Part shown: positions 22,892-37,300 of the stretch, piece by piece | Layout: the number at the start of each line of letters is the position of its first letter | Numbering within the stretch: position 1 is the first letter of the stretch | Assembly (NCBI GenBank): GCA_000231825.2 | Contig: JH720313.1 | Coordinates: 1,219,663-1,283,662 of the forward strand | DNA: 64,000 bases | Origin: Tetrahymena elliotti 4EA | Taxonomy: Eukaryota; Ciliophora; Oligohymenophorea; Hymenostomatida; Tetrahymenidae | Direction: 5' to 3' | Translations under genes and position numbers: made by a program | The notes under the pieces: generated by a model | Database searches by the model: none | Told to the model about the DNA's origin: nothing | Seen by the model: only the letters and a program-made list of their open reading frames with translations

Positions 22892-24468
22892 AAAAATTGA
22901 AAAAGAGCTTAATAATATCTAAAAAAATTGACCGAAAGAATTGAGCAAATATTTTTTGGATTAAATTATTATCAATGAATTTTTTAAAAACTGAACAAAC
23001 AAATTTTTAAATAATATTTACTCATTTTAATAATATTATTTAGTTAGATCAGATCTTTTTAGTTCGAATGGATATAAATTGTAACTTATTTTTATGACTA
23101 GATAAAGAAATTAATCAATTTGAATTTCTTAATTGTTTTCAAAATTGATATAAATGATTCAAGTAAATGATATTTACTTGATAAATATCTAATTAAATTT
23201 CGATAGGTATACATCTGACCTGAAAGATATCTAAAATACTATTTAATTATATACCAATAATATCTTTATTTATTGTGATTTGTTTAAATACAACTTAAAT
23301 TTAGTTTAGGTATTTTTTATTTTTAAATAAAAAACTCTATTTTATTTTGGATTTGTAATTTAAAAAAACAACAAAAGAACAATGAATAATATGGATTTAC
23401 TCAAATATCTAAATTAATCTCTCCTTTAGCAAATTAAAAAAATTCATTTTGTCATGAGTTTTAAAAAGAATTAATCTAAAATTCATGAATTAATCCAAAT
23501 ATCATTTGGATTTTTTATCATGTTTTATCAATTTACTACGTACTATCCAAGATTATTAACTACTTAAAGAAATTTACCAAGACTAAAGAAAATAGAATTG
23601 TATATATTGCTTATAGCGTCATGGTTAATAATATATTGCGTTATGGCTTTCATATATTTTATTATAATAATATTATAAACTTACTTTATGACAAGACTTA
23701 CTGTGTTTATTTTCTTACCAATAGATTAAACGCATTAATTTAAATTTACATAGTGTGACTAGAGATGATTGGACACTCTCTTTCAACTTTTAATTTATTT
23801 ATAAAATCCTAAAAAATGGAATCTAGTACAAGAGAGCTCTCAGGAGGTTATTTGAAATTGATATATTTAAATTACAAATTACAAGAAGGCTAGATGAAAT
23901 TTAATTAATCTTACTATATTTGCAAAATTATGTACCAAATCAAGTGATGGTAATTAAGTTTTAATTTGGGCTTAATTTTTTTTAAAGTTATTGATATCCA
24001 CTGCTTAACAAAAAAGCTTTACTTTATACAAACAGATATGGCTCATTCTTCAAAGATAATAATAGATATTAAGATATTACTTTTAATCAATTTAGATACC
24101 CATATTAATCAATGTCAGATTTAAAATTTTGTATAAATCAATATCTTTTCTTCTAGAAATTCGTCATGCTTTTCATTTAAAAAAAGAATACACTCTTTTC
24201 TTTTGTTTAAAAGCATGTTTCTTATTAAATAATTAATGTAGTAAACATCTAATGTATATTTCTTGATAATCACTCATTCTCAAACAAAAATACTAGCACC
24301 CTTAAAAATCGATTTCTTCTCAGTAATTATCAAATCAATCTAAAAAATTCGAAGAGCATATGAAACCTCTTCACGAAATCTAAATAATTAATTAATTAAT
24401 TTTTCAAACAAAAAAAGTAGTAAATAACCTGATTATTACTCTGAATATATACATACACTAACCCTAAA
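22892..24468. other. ambiguous region with hydrophobic coding-like frame
   Basis: Much of this looks intergenic, but 23490-23960 has coding character on the plus strand. One frame (offset +2 from the ATG at 23382) shows purine-starting codons and hydrophobic segments such as RIVYIAYSVMVNNILRYGFH and YCVYFLTNRLNALIQIYIV. TGA then follows near 23760, and the same frame continues in GHSLSTFNLFIKS. A second frame from ATG 23382 is open for 128 codons to TGA 23766-23768. I could not build one model with consistent splicing. A small membrane-protein gene or a decayed copy is possible. The rest up to 24468 is the AT-rich leader of CDC14. Confidence 0.3.
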
Positions 24469-27189
24469 ATGCCAATCCAAACTCAACAAAGTTTAAGTCC
24501 AAATAAACAAAGAAAGGAAATTCTCATTCCTATTATTGAGGGTAATTATTTTACTCTATTAGTTGTTTTATTACTTTCTGATTTAATCTCTAAGATCTAC
24601 TATGAAAATAGTTTTTACAAGGATTTTTTCTTTTGATCATCTATCTCAATCTAATTCAGAAAATTTTAACCTATTCATTAACAAATTATATAGATAGATT
24701 GTTCTGGATATGCGGTAGTTAACCTCCTAAAAGCTGTAAAGACTCTTTATATTTCTGCGTTGATGAAGTACATGATTATTTTTTATTTGAAAGAATTGTT
24801 CATACTATCTTAGTATGCTTTAAATTTATTGATAATATTTCCTTTGTAAATAAAAGGAATTAGTGTATGAGCCTCTGAATAATGACTTTGGACCTTTTTG
24901 TATAGAGCATACCATATAATTTATATAAAGCGTTTAAGATCTATTAAATAATCCTGAATACTCTACAGCTAAAATATATCATTACACAACATCTGAAAAT
25001 CCAGAAAAAAAAGTTAACTCTGCATTTTTAATTGGGGCATACTAAGTAATAAATATATTAATTTGTTTATTTATTGATTAAGATAAAAAATATTAACAAA
25101 ATGTACTGGAGAATAAAATAATGATTATTTGTTTATGCATTTAATAATTTTGATTCTACACATTAAAATAGATTAGGAATTTTACAAATTTATTATTCTA
25201 TCCAGCTTAATTTCGAAAAAAATAATCTGTAACAATTTTTAAAAAAAATAATAGATACTTTGTTTGAATCGCTCTGCTGAAGAAGCTCACCACAAATTCA
25301 AAAATACTGAATTTATCTCATTTAGAGATTCCTCTGATATTAAAAATGATTACAAATGCACAGTAAATATATTCTATTATAATTTCTTTAGTTAATTATT
25401 TTCATATAATAGTTATTAGATTGCTTGAAGGGATTAGAATATGCTTACAAGTTGAAATGGATTGATATAGAAACATTCAACTTGAAGTCATTTTAAACAT
25501 TAAAAAAATTCGATATCACTGTCATAATTCCTAATAAATTAATTGCTTTTTAAAATCCAGAATTATTTTCCCAATAAGAGGTACTCATTTATTTACTTAT
25601 TATTTAGTAATACTAATATTTTCATTAAATCTTAGCTTTATTACATCTCAAAATTGATTAGTTGTTTAATTATAATTTACAAACTCATCCATTTTTTTCT
25701 TATAAACATAGAACATTTGTGAACTTACAGTTGACTAATCTATAAATATTTTTAAGCAAATGGGAGTTAAACTCGTAATTAGATTAAACAAATCTTCATA
25801 CTCTCCTTAACTTTATGAAAGAAGTGGGATTTAACATGTAGATCTCATATTCCCAGATGGTTCTTCTCCATCAGAAGTAACTTAAAACTATTTAAAAATG
25901 GCTTTATTTCATTAAATATATTTTTTTAAAAAAGGAAATTATGTATAATTTTTTAGACTTGGTTGAATCTGTTGATGGTATGGTCGCAGTTCATTGCAAA
26001 GTAAAATTTTTAACAATTCAATATCTTTATTTCTAATTATATTAATTTAAATAAAGGCTGGAAGAGGAAGAACAGGCACCTTAATTGGTTGCTATGCTAT
26101 GAAACACTATCATTTTCCTGCAAAAGACTTTATAGGATTTATCCGCGTAATGAGGCCTGGAAGTATTCATGGACCTTAATAACCATTTTTAAATGTAAAT
26201 AACCTTATTAATGTTGTTATCATTTCTTAATTTATTTTTGGTTACATAAAAAATAGCATATGCAAAAAACTTTAATCGAACAGCAAAGAAGTAACAGTTC
26301 AATTTGGGAAAGTGTAAGACATCTAGTAGAACCATAAAATGATAAAAAAATATTAATTCCTAACAGTATGGTGTTAGATGATAATGTAACTAACCAATAA
26401 GTAAGACCTCGTAGTCGTGTTAAAAGTTTAATGATTTCTAAACAATAATCTTCAACATCTAATTAATCTGATGAACAACTCACTCCTCTTAAGAATAACT
26501 CATGTCTCCATAAAAATAGCTTGAATGAAGCAAGTACAGCTAGCAGTAGCAATAGTAGTAATGCAGTGGGAATTTATGGAAGTAACGATAAAGAGCAAAT
26601 GAAAAATTTTTCATCTACTTCTGATAAATAATCATCAATAACTCCTTTCTAAGCTCTTTATAAGACTAGACTTAATAATCACAGACACATCAGAAATATA
26701 TCAGCAGCATACAATAATAAATTAGATTAAAGTACTGTTATATATTCATCTTCTCAAATGAATGAAATGCCTTCTTTACATAGCCTTTAAAATACCAAAA
26801 ATTCATATTTAAGTGTAGAAAAGACTAGAAATAAAATAAGTCAGAGCGAAACATCAGCATCTAAAAATGGGAAAAGAATATTTGTAGGAAGAAAGAATTA
26901 TGAAGAAGACAAAAACCATTCAATGAACAGCTTTTATGGACTTGATAAAGAAGGTAGCTCTTCTACCCTTATAAAACAAAGATAAAGAAAGTAAAAAAAA
27001 CTTTTTCCTTTATAAAATGCTGGAGATATTATATTCAATAATTTATGCAAACTTCATACCAACTAATAAACAAAAGCATAAGAAAAATTAAATCAAACTG
27101 CTAACTTTAGCTTACTAAATAAAAATTAAATCAATCGTAAAAATTACATCATAAAATAATACAGTAAACCTTTGACTCAGATTAATTGA
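24469..27189 (+). CDS. CDC14: CDC14-type dual-specificity phosphatase
   Basis: Nine exons in phase: 24469-24541, 24694-24797, 24857-25045, 25255-25362, 25413-25580, 25712-25876, 25935-26000, 26057-26194, 26257-27189; 647 residues. The N-terminal CDC14 domain shows [21 protein letters not shown] and NSAFLIGAY. The linker has [12 protein letters not shown] and IPNKLIAF. The catalytic domain has [10 protein letters not shown], the WPD-loop equivalent [11 protein letters not shown] and the P-loop [18 protein letters not shown], split by an intron right after HCK. It ends with [11 protein letters not shown]. Nearly all core signatures of CDC14 are present; the usual Leu in HCKAGLGR is Arg. CDC14 enzymes dephosphorylate Cdk sites (Ser-Pro) in mitosis, cytokinesis and at cilia bases. 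The last ~300 residues are a polar S/N/K-rich tail, longer than needed for catalysis, likely regulatory. Confidence 0.95.
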
Positions 27190-27993
27190 AAGAATCAAAG
27201 CTAATTAATCAAAAATCTTTAACTATCAATCTATCTATCTATCTAACTTACTTACTTACTCACTCACTCACTCACTCACTCACTCACTCACTCACTCACT
27301 CACTCAATCAATCAATAGCTCATTCACTCCTTTCTATCTTAATTAATGAATGAAATACTTAACTAATCTATCATAAGTTAATTACTTTATAATAAAATTA
27401 ATAATATAAAAAAAATAATTAAAATATTTATTCAATCTCTAACTCTTATGCTAACATTCATAGATATTTATATTTCATACAATCTATTTTGAAAATTATT
27501 TATTACTTTTAATTACTAATTTTAGTTTATTTCTCTCCTTCACTGAAAATAATTATTTCTTTTAAAATAATATTAAATATTGTTAATGCTGAGATCAGGC
27601 TATAAAAATATTATCTTGTTTACAACATTTTCAATAAAGAGATAAATTCTTTCAAATTTTAAAAACAAAAAAATTTTCAGACAAAATATTTGAATTAAAC
27701 ATACACTTGTAAAAAATTCGCTGAATTCCTTTATCATTTTTGTTTTTTTGAATAACTTCCTTTATTGTTTTAGTAAAATTTTTTAAAAATAAGTTTTAGT
27801 TTTAGAAGAGATTCACTTAAATTTTTAATAATTCACCTTTAATTTTTTTTTGTGGATCTTTATTTAACCTTAATTTCTTAAATATTTTTTTTGTATTTTG
27901 CTAAACATTTTGTTTTGAATTAGTTAAAGAATTATGTTGTATGTATTGAATAACTAATATAAATTAATGATGAAATTTAAGTATAAATCTCCT
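27190..27993. other. intergenic with tetranucleotide repeat
   Basis: 3' ends of CDC14 (+) and of ferlin 1 (-) converge here. Apart from the tetranucleotide tract listed separately, the sequence is AT-rich and featureless. Confidence 0.5.
27226..27315. repeat. tetranucleotide microsatellite (ATCT, ACTT, ACTC, AATC units)
   Basis: Consecutive 4-bp units drift from ATCT to ACTT to a long run of ACTC (about 13 copies) and then AATC. It lies in the CDC14 3' flank. The gradual change of unit suggests slippage with point mutation. Confidence 0.95.
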
Positions 27994-30900
27994 TCATTCA
28001 CTTAACTTATCTTCTATAGCTTGACCTATAATAGCAGGTAATGTCATAATGAACATAAGGAAACAAAGGACAGCACATATTAAGAAACAGACTTTAGCTC
28101 TCATCTTAGGGCCAACCATCTGACACTTTATTAAAATTAATTTAAAACTTAATAAATAAAATAGTTTAAATTACGAATATAGTGTAGGGGTTCCAAGACC
28201 ATTTAAATCTTCCAGCAGGAGCTGGTAAATGAGGACTGTGATTAGGTTCACTTCTACCATTACCAACAGGATCGTGATCAGCTCTATATTTATAAATTGG
28301 AATAAAATTTAATTAAAAAAATATAAGTTTGTTAATATTAATTACTCAGATTTGGGAACTAACTCAAATGATATAACGATTTTTCCTTCTTGTTTGAAGA
28401 CCAATTTCTATTTCAAAAAATAAATTCAGTTTAAGCTTAAAATTTTCAAATTATTAATCAATTACATGGGAATCTGATTTTTTGACATTGCTCATAGGGA
28501 ACTAAATTTTATCGTATTTCTTCTTACTTAGACTTGCCATTTTCAAGGTAGCATCAACATCTCTGTCTCCATACATTTTTATCCTTCTATCATTTTCAAA
28601 GGCGGCTTGAGCTTCCTTGGAGAAATCAATTGAGACAGAGCTAATGAAATCATCAGGACTAAAAATATCCTTATCAAATACTTAGAAATGAATAGCAGGA
28701 TCTTTGTTTGGAAGTGTAATTGGGAACTTCATTCTCCAATTGAAATTACCCTATTAGATTAAAAAATAAAAATATTTATTTCATTAAAAATAAAAAATTA
28801 TTATCAATTACTTCTCCACTTTGAGCTCGGAAGTGAATATCTGTCTATTTAGATAAATTACCTACTCTAGCAACAACAAAAAGATCACTTGTATCTTCAA
28901 CATCCTAAGCAGGAATATCAGATACATTCCACACAACAACTCTAAGTTCGAATTCTTGAGTAGGTTTATTTTGGATATGGTATACAGTTTTAACTCTTTC
29001 ATATTCAGTTCCAGGTATAATTTCTAGCCAAAGTCTAAGTTCACCTTTTTACATAGAACTTGAGTAGTGATAAAGTGGTCTAGTTTCAATAGGAGGATTG
29101 ACTAATTTTCTCCATCTTTTACTATAAAATCTATCTTCAAGATCTATTACTGTCTCGCACAAGAAATCATCAGCAGAAAGCTCATCATAATCCCATAATT
29201 AAATTTTAAGAAGAGGATCACCTGGAAGACAAGTCTTGAATTCAAACATTTCATAGAATTTAGGATTACTATTATCTTTAATAAATCTCTTTCTTGTCTA
29301 TTTTTATAAATTTTAATAATAAATACATGAATTTTTATAAAACAATTATTTACTGAAATTTTTTAATCTCCTAGTCTTACAATTAAGTAAGGATCGCTCT
29401 CACTTTTGAATTAAGAAAATTTTATTATTCAATTATTTTATTTTCTAAAAATAAAAAAAATACTCTAATTCATCTGCATTTGGAATGTTGACTGCTTCCA
29501 ATACATAAAGACGAACGAGAACATACTTTTAGCTCATAAAATCTTTATCTCTTTCCTCTTGCTTGTCACTTTGAATTTAATCCATAAGTTTGGTATCATT
29601 ATGGTTTACAACAGATATAATACCTTTAAACTTACCAGCTTAGTTCACATTACCATGTGAGAGGACCATATCATTATACATATCATTTTCATTAAATCTT
29701 CTACATTAGCTGATTTCAATAACGTCAAATACATTCTTTTCAATGAAAATACTTTCTTCTAAGGGTGTGTGAACAATATATCTGTAATGCTTACGAATCT
29801 AGTTATTAGAGACATAATTGACTACTTCTCCTTCTTTTACCAAACCAGTCTTTTTTAATAGAAATAAATAAATTAAGATAACAAAAATTAATTGTAAAAA
29901 TTTAAATACTGAATCATTAGATTCACTTGGGAGAGGTTTGTTAGTTTCTTTAATACGTATAGAATTTAATTTGTTAATACGATTGTCGAATGATAAAGAA
30001 TAATAACAATCTGGGTTTGGAGGATCATTTTCAACTATTTCTCCAGTCTCCTTGTCGATAGTGTAGTGAGCCCAGAAAATAGTATAATTCTTAACAATCT
30101 AACCTTCTTAAGAAATAATTTTTTTAGAGTCATCATAAATTTCATAAGGATCAATATTCAATACATGCTCATCTTGTTATGATTCAACTTATTTTAATTT
30201 GTCAACTTCGATAACTGCATGATTTCCTTCTTCATTTAACTCTTCATTTTATTCTTTTACCTCCTAGAGCAATCCTTCTTTCAAGGTATTTGCTTTATCA
30301 TCAATAGTAATGTCTTATTTACTATTTTTGGTTTCAAGTTAAGTAGAATCTGGTTTATTAGATAACTATTATTTAATTGTTTAAGATGGGAATAATGAAG
30401 AGGAAGTGTCTCCTTAGAAAGTACAGATTTTTTTGAATTTTTAAACTTGTCTTTCTTTTGTTTTCTATACATATTCTCTTAGATTAATAGAAAACTAACC
30501 AATAATAGGTTAAATGAGACCAAAAAGAATCTTATCATAAACTGTGCACTTTTTTAAAAGGAAAATTTTATTCAAATTTTAATTAACAAAATATTTAATA
30601 CACTTAGAGAAGGCATAAGAATCAAATCTTCTGGTAAAAGACAATCAAATTTAATAATTGTTGAAATAGTGGGATTTGCACCAAATCCTTTTGGCTCAGT
30701 GAATAAGTTTTTAGATGCATTCTTTGACTCACCAATACCTTTCAAACTGTTAATATCAAATTTGATGTATGGACGTCTAACAGGCATAGGTCCATAAGAT
30801 TTTAAATTTCTAAGACCAAGAATTTTGACTTAAATTCTGTATTTTTCCAGCTTTGGTCTTAAATCATAAATTTAAGGTTTTGTCATATTAGTATCGTCAA

Positions 30901-33800
30901 AAAACATAGAAATAAGTGCTCTTCCACATTTACTATTTCTATCTTTTAATAAAATTATATTTCATCAAAAAAAATTAATTGCTAAAATGATCTTTACTGA
31001 ATTTAAGGTCAACCCAACGAGGAGTAATAGTGTCTTTAGCTGTTTTTCCAACGTAACCTTACTTAATTCCTTCCTAGATGTCAATCAATGAAGATCCTAA
31101 GAAATCATTTGCTGATAATAAAAAGTGATTAAAAATAAACTAGAATTATTAATGATTTTACAAACTGTATCTTCATCAAAGAATCTAACCATAATAGGAG
31201 GAGGATTTAATTCATTATATTAACTAACCAAAATCTATTGACTCTTGTACCAAATCTAGTATTTAAATGAAAGTAAGAAAACTCCTTATGAATATTTTTT
31301 TAATATTTACGGGATTATTTGTATCTGATTTAGTAGGGAATTTAATGACACTACCATAGAAATGTATTTCACAGAATGGATCAGAAGTACCATTAGAGTC
31401 ACCAGGGATTAAATCCTAGCACTAGTATAAGTTGAAATGTAGCATAGTTTATTTTGGCTTATTTTTCTTAGCCTAAATTGTTTAGCAAAAAAATTTAATT
31501 ATGGGAAAAATAATGATCTAAAATAACCTATTCAAGGAGAGGGTTAGGTCTATTAGTACATCCTTCAATTTCTATTACAACTGTGGCATTTATAATACCT
31601 GCTTCATCAGCTCTTATTTTAGTCATAGATTTATCTGGTATCATAAAATAGTTTTTAGGGTTCATATCCTATGCAATCATGAATTTTTTAGCTTTTTCTC
31701 TGACATATGAAACACATTTTCCATCACTATCTGTCAAATAAATAAAAACATCAGGAAGAGTGTCACTACTTCTGTAAGGTAAGGTGCAATCAAGTTTAAC
31801 TCTCTTTAAAAAAACAAAATTTAAAGAAAAAAATTATTATTTTTAAAATTTTACCTCATTCCATTCAATGAGATTGTTTTTAGCTTCGATCTTCTTGGTA
31901 GCAACCAATTAATCTGCCCATCTAACAGTAAGAGAATATTTTTTGTTGTCAGGGAGGTCTAATCCATAAAAAGCATCAACCTTATAAAAATTTTTGAGAT
32001 AAAATTTAATAAAAAAATACAAGAATTACTGTTATTCCATAATTCATATCGTCATTATTTTTATAAGTATCAACATCTTCTTTTTTCAATGGCTTCATTG
32101 TGCATTATGGTTCTTCTACATCCATGTAGCTGATAGAGCATAGAATTCTACCTGACCAATAAGTACCCAAATCTGGATTATTGTTCATGATATTCATTTC
32201 ATCCTTGAAAGCACAATCATAAGGACTACCATAAATGTTACACCAAAATGGATCATCAAGCTAATGAAAAATAAAAGATCAGTAAAAAATTTATATAAAA
32301 TTTTAGAAATAGTATTCTTACATCACCTTCCATGATTTATTTGAGATTAAAATTACAGCATCCAACCAACTCATCATCAGAGCCTCTATCATAATCCCAA
32401 AGTTTCAATGTTAAATTTTAGTTGACAGTAGGCTAAAATAAAGGAACCTTTTTTTAATTAAAAAAAATAAATTTTCTAACAATGATAACATCATCAAATA
32501 TTTCTTTCAGTAATTAAATGTAAGATAAATTCTTATTTTTTTCAGTAACAAAATTTTTTTAAAAAGGAAAGTAATATTCAGAATTTAATTAACTAGAATA
32601 CTGAATAAAAGATTTCAGAAAAATACAATATTTTGAAAATAAAAGCAAATAATTATTTACCCATAACTCTTTATACCATGTAGGATTTTTATTATCCATG
32701 ACTGTATCAGATTTCAACGAAAATCCACCGCCTATTCATTTAAGATTTAAAAAGATACATAACTACTAATTTTTGTATGATTTGTTTACATTCTAAAACT
32801 ACATAAGCATCAATAGAGTAAAAAGTATCCATTTTTTTTAATGCTTCAGCTTTAAATAGCTTGAAAATAATTTGGCCAGGCTTTTATTAGAGCTAAGGAG
32901 GGAGCATAACTTGATTTTCAGGTTTATCTGATTTACTTGCCTTTTTAGTTGGTTCTTCTTGGAGTATCACTTATTTCTCTCCTGCTCTTAAAACGCTAAC
33001 ACTAACTTTAATGTATCCCATAATTTTAGAGTAATTTTTTTTAATATTTGTCAAAGCAAGCCATCTATATTGTATTGAATGATCTTTTTCAAAATAAACT
33101 GATGCTAAATCCATTTCATAATTTCCTTTTGAGAAATAATATAAGCTAGTAAAATATATATAATAATAATACTAATTTAATTAACTAAAAACGTTTATTT
33201 TTTAAACACAAACCTATATATAAAAATTTGATTTAGCATCTGAAAAGAATTACAAAACTGAATAGAGTAACAAATTCTAAAATGTATTAAATAGAAAAAT
33301 AAATTTATTATTACCAACTAAGCAATTTTTAGTGACACTGTTATAATCTATTACTTCAATCAGAAGTTTTCCATTTTTTATTTCCTCTTTATTTGCTACA
33401 TTCTTTTCAATATATAAGTGTTCTCCCCAAAATTTATCATTTGGTCCAACTCTTTTCCTTACAGCTGTATATTGTTTTTTTCCAAGAGATTGAATACAAA
33501 CCATAGGGTCAACTAATTCAGTATCATTATCAGGATGTGTTAAACATCTTGTTCTTTCTACGTAGACCTAATATTAGAGACATTATTCATATTCATTCAT
33601 GTGATAAAGAGTGTTTATAAAATAAATGTTGATTAAATTGGTTTAAAATTTACATGAATTGAGTACTCGCCTGGCTTCAACTCAGAAAAGTTGAGAAGAC
33701 TTTCTGTATCTAATCCTGAACCCTACTTCTTATCAGTATCTGGTTCATTTTTAGGTGGTTCAGCTTTTTAATCTTTTTGTGGTTCTGGGGCTTTTGACAT
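27994..33800 (-). CDS. ferlin family multi-C2 membrane protein (copy 1)
   Basis: Multi-exon gene with short introns, start ATG at 33800, stop at 27994-27996. Ferlins are tail-anchored proteins with several C2 domains that drive calcium-linked vesicle fusion. C2 units seen in order: around 33540-33280 (ELVDPMVCIQSLGKKQYT), 33150-32340 (loop LWDYDRGSDDELVG), 31980-31560, 31430-31030 (DSNGTSDPF and FFDEDT), 30960-30600, 29430-29140 (LWDYDELSADDF) and 28960-28570 (FDKDIFSPDDF). Acidic calcium-site residues are kept in several loops. GYIKVSVSVLRAG and YDKILFGLIQPIIG are ferlin linker motifs. The end has the ferlin tail signature GRSEPNHSPHLPAPAGR and then one transmembrane segment (about 28110-28020) followed by a short tail. 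I see no DysF domain. A paralogue with the same layout lies directly upstream. Confidence 0.92.
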
Positions 33801-34308
33801 TTATTTAGAATGTAAAGCAAGTAAACAATTTATATCTTTAATTAATCTTAAATATTAATTATAACGCTGTCTTTTTTAATTAACTTGCTTTACTTATTTT
33901 TGTTTTATTAATTGTCGAATTATCTATCAATAAAGTATCTTAAGTAATTAATAGGAAATTTTCAATTATTAATAGAAATTAGCATTTATTTATATATCAC
34001 TTTTATCTATTTACTCATCATTAATCCGTTTTTGTTTTTGAGCAGTAGATTCATTCATTATTTTAAAAAGCCCAAATCTAAGTATAATATCATAGAAAAT
34101 AACATATTAAAGTAAATAAATAGGAGTAGTTCATTTTCAATATTAAATGTACCATTAAATAGATTTATTTAATTAGTTTCTTTCATTTAAAAATATAAAT
34201 TTAATGAAATATTTTTTTAAAACAAATAAATATTTTATTAAAGAAAATACTTTTAATTAATATAAAAATGAAAATATACAAAATAATATTTTTTATTATT
34301 AAACTATT
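33801..34308. other. spacer between tandem ferlin genes
   Basis: About 0.5 kb separating the stop of ferlin copy 2 from the start of ferlin copy 1. It should contain the 3' UTR of one and the promoter of the other. No other feature seen. Confidence 0.6.
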
Positions 34309-37300
34309 TCAAGATCTACCTGTTCCTATATAAGTAGATGTTCCAAAGTAACTTCCTATATATGCGGGAATAGTCAGAATTATTATTTCTAAGATGAAAA
34401 AAAGAACGAATAAGTAAAATATCTTTTTTCTCCACATTGGTGCAAAAGTTTAAACCTATTATAAGCAATTAAATTATATTAAATTTAGTAATTATTTAAT
34501 TGAATATACATATAATCTTATTGGATTCCATGACCATTATATTCTTCCTTAAGGTTCTGGGCAGTATGGACTATGATTAGGTTCACTTCTACCTACTCCT
34601 ACATGCTATTCCACCGCTCTAAATTTGTTTAATTTTTATTAAAAATTAGGTTTAATTGTGAAAGTAACATAATTATTTTTATTTATTTTTTGAATGAATA
34701 ATTTGCTAAAAATTAAAATTTCAAAATATTTTGAAAATATCCAGCTTTTTCACTGGTGCTTTTTAGAGACTAAAAAATAAATTTACATTTATTTAGGAAC
34801 AATTTCAAAAGATCCTAGAAGATATGGCTTTTTAGAGCTACTGTTTTTGCATTGAGACTATTCATTATCTAAACTCATTGGTATTTCAAATTTTTCTTAT
34901 TAGTTTTCTTAATTATAGAAAAGACTAAATATGTTTTATTCAAAAAATTTTTATTCTCCATACTTCTTAACCCTTTCATCATTTTCAAATGCTCTCTTAG
35001 CTTCTTTAGAAAAGTCAAATACTCCAGAGCAGATATAACCATCTAAAGAAAAAATATCTTCATCAAGAGCTTAGAATGTGATCGTGTTATTTTTACTAGG
35101 TAAAGTGATGGGAAATTTAAATCTCCAATTAAAGCTAGCCTATTAATATGAATATTTAAATTTAATATTTATTTTTTATATTTTATTAGCTTACAGTTTA
35201 TTATGACTTTTTATGAACATCTGTTATTTATATTTACTATCCATAAATTGCTCTGATAAATAAGTCAGTTGATTTTTTATCATCTATTTAGGGAATATTA
35301 TGGGCACTCCAAATAACACATCTTAATTCAAATTCTCCTTCTGGTTTAGGAGTAATATGATATAAAGTACCAATTCTATTAATATCAGTTTCTGGTATAA
35401 TTTCAAGCCATAATTTAAGTTAGCCTTTGGGTATAGAGCTGGTTGGATGGTAGAGGGGCCTCACTTCAATTGGAGGATTCTTAATTTTTCTCCATTTACT
35501 GCTGTAAAATCTTTCCTCAAGATCTATAATAGTTTCACACATAAAATCATCTGCATTAAATTTATCATAATCCATTAATTAAATTTTTAATATCGGATTT
35601 CCTGGAAGAGTGCTTTTAAATTAAAACATCTCATAAAACTAAGGGTTTGCCTACTCTTATTTATATCTTTTTTTATTCTGAAGTAAATAAAATAAAAACT
35701 AAAATCTTTATTAGGTAAAAATTTTACTTCTTAAACTTAATCACCGAGTTTTATCACCAGGTAAGGATCACAGTATCTGTTCAATAAGATAAATTAGAAA
35801 AAAATTGTTTCTTTAAAATATTTACCCAATTAAATCAGTTTTAGGTAAATTTTCTGCTTCAAGAATATAAACTCTAACTAAAACATTTTTTAAAGTCAAG
35901 AAATCCTTTTCAATTTATTCTTATTTTTATTAATAAACAGAAGCAATCTTATCAATATCTGATACTTTTGTAACATTTATAATTCCTTTAAAAGTCCCTG
36001 CTTTTATGAAGTTTTTCTCGATAAGATTTGCATCTGTAAAGGAATCTTTTTCTGAAAATCTTTTTTGAAAGATGATATCTATTTCATCAATAATCTTTTA
36101 ATCTGTATCTTATCTGACAAAACGAGTATCTTCTAACTTGTCGTTCACAAAATATCTATAATGTTTTCTTATTCCTTTAAACTTGGCAAATCTATAAGCC
36201 TATTAAGGAGAATAAATATTTTATATTAAATGAAAATAAGTTACTGATGGATTGTCCAAGTTATAATGTTCAATTCTTGGACTATTATCTTCCTCTATTT
36301 GATCTTCCTCATCATTTTTATTTTATTTTTTTTTAGTATTTTTGATATATTATTATTTTTAATAGATTCCATCATAAGATAATCCCATATAATATTCTTT
36401 GCTAGGGATTGGTGAAATTTCTTTTATTTAATTATCTTTGTCTTTGACGGCTTTATATCGTGCCCAGAATATTGTAAAATCCGTATTTATTTTCTAATTT
36501 GGGTTTCTTGGGTTTATTTTTTGTAAAATTTCTTCAGAATAAACTACCTCCTGTACAAAATTTTATTTAAACTTCAAAGTAGATAAATATCTGTAATCTC
36601 TTGGCTTTTTGTTTGTGCTTTCTGCTAAATCTTCTTTTACGATTCTTGCCTCTTACTTCCCAGTCACATCTGTAATTTCAATTTTTATGCTTGAGTCCAA
36701 TTTTGACATTTCTTCTAAATATTTTACTGACTTATCTATTTTTTTTTGCAATAACTTTTGATGTTTTTCTATGTACTTTTATAAATCAATTGTAAACTAT
36801 CCAATCAAGGGCTAGAAAAAGCCATACATAATCTTGTCATGAACTGTGCACTATTTATTTTTTTAAATATAAATTAAAAAGCTTTTAATTTTGAAGAATA
36901 ATTACACTAAGAGTTGGGACAAGAGTACTATTTTTTGGTAAATCTTAATGAAAAACAATTATTTAATTTATATTTGGATTCTCACCTGTTGAATGAGATT
37001 CAATCACATATTCTTCTTATTCAACATAATTGTGATGAGCCTTTACCAAAGCTAAGGTAGGACTCTGAGATTTATTAATTTAATTATTAGAAAAAATAGG
37101 AGCTTTAGTTTGTTATTTTAGAACAGGTATTTGCATAAGATACTTTTAAACTTATGTTAAATGATTTCTATTTATTTTTATAAAAGGTTTCTACACTGGC
37201 ATGAAGCCACTAGATAGAAGATTTCTTAAACCAAATATTTTAATAGAAATTTAATATGTTTCCAGTTCTGGCATAATCCTTAATTAGTTTAGGGGAGACC

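Noticed and set aside
23490..23960. PTPLA/HACD dehydratase gene
   Set aside because: Only a short S..xxILRY-like match; the catalytic Tyr and Glu do not have the family spacing and the frame is broken.
27226..27315. CRISPR-like array
   Set aside because: Units are 4 bp and contiguous with no spacers: a plain microsatellite in a eukaryotic genome.
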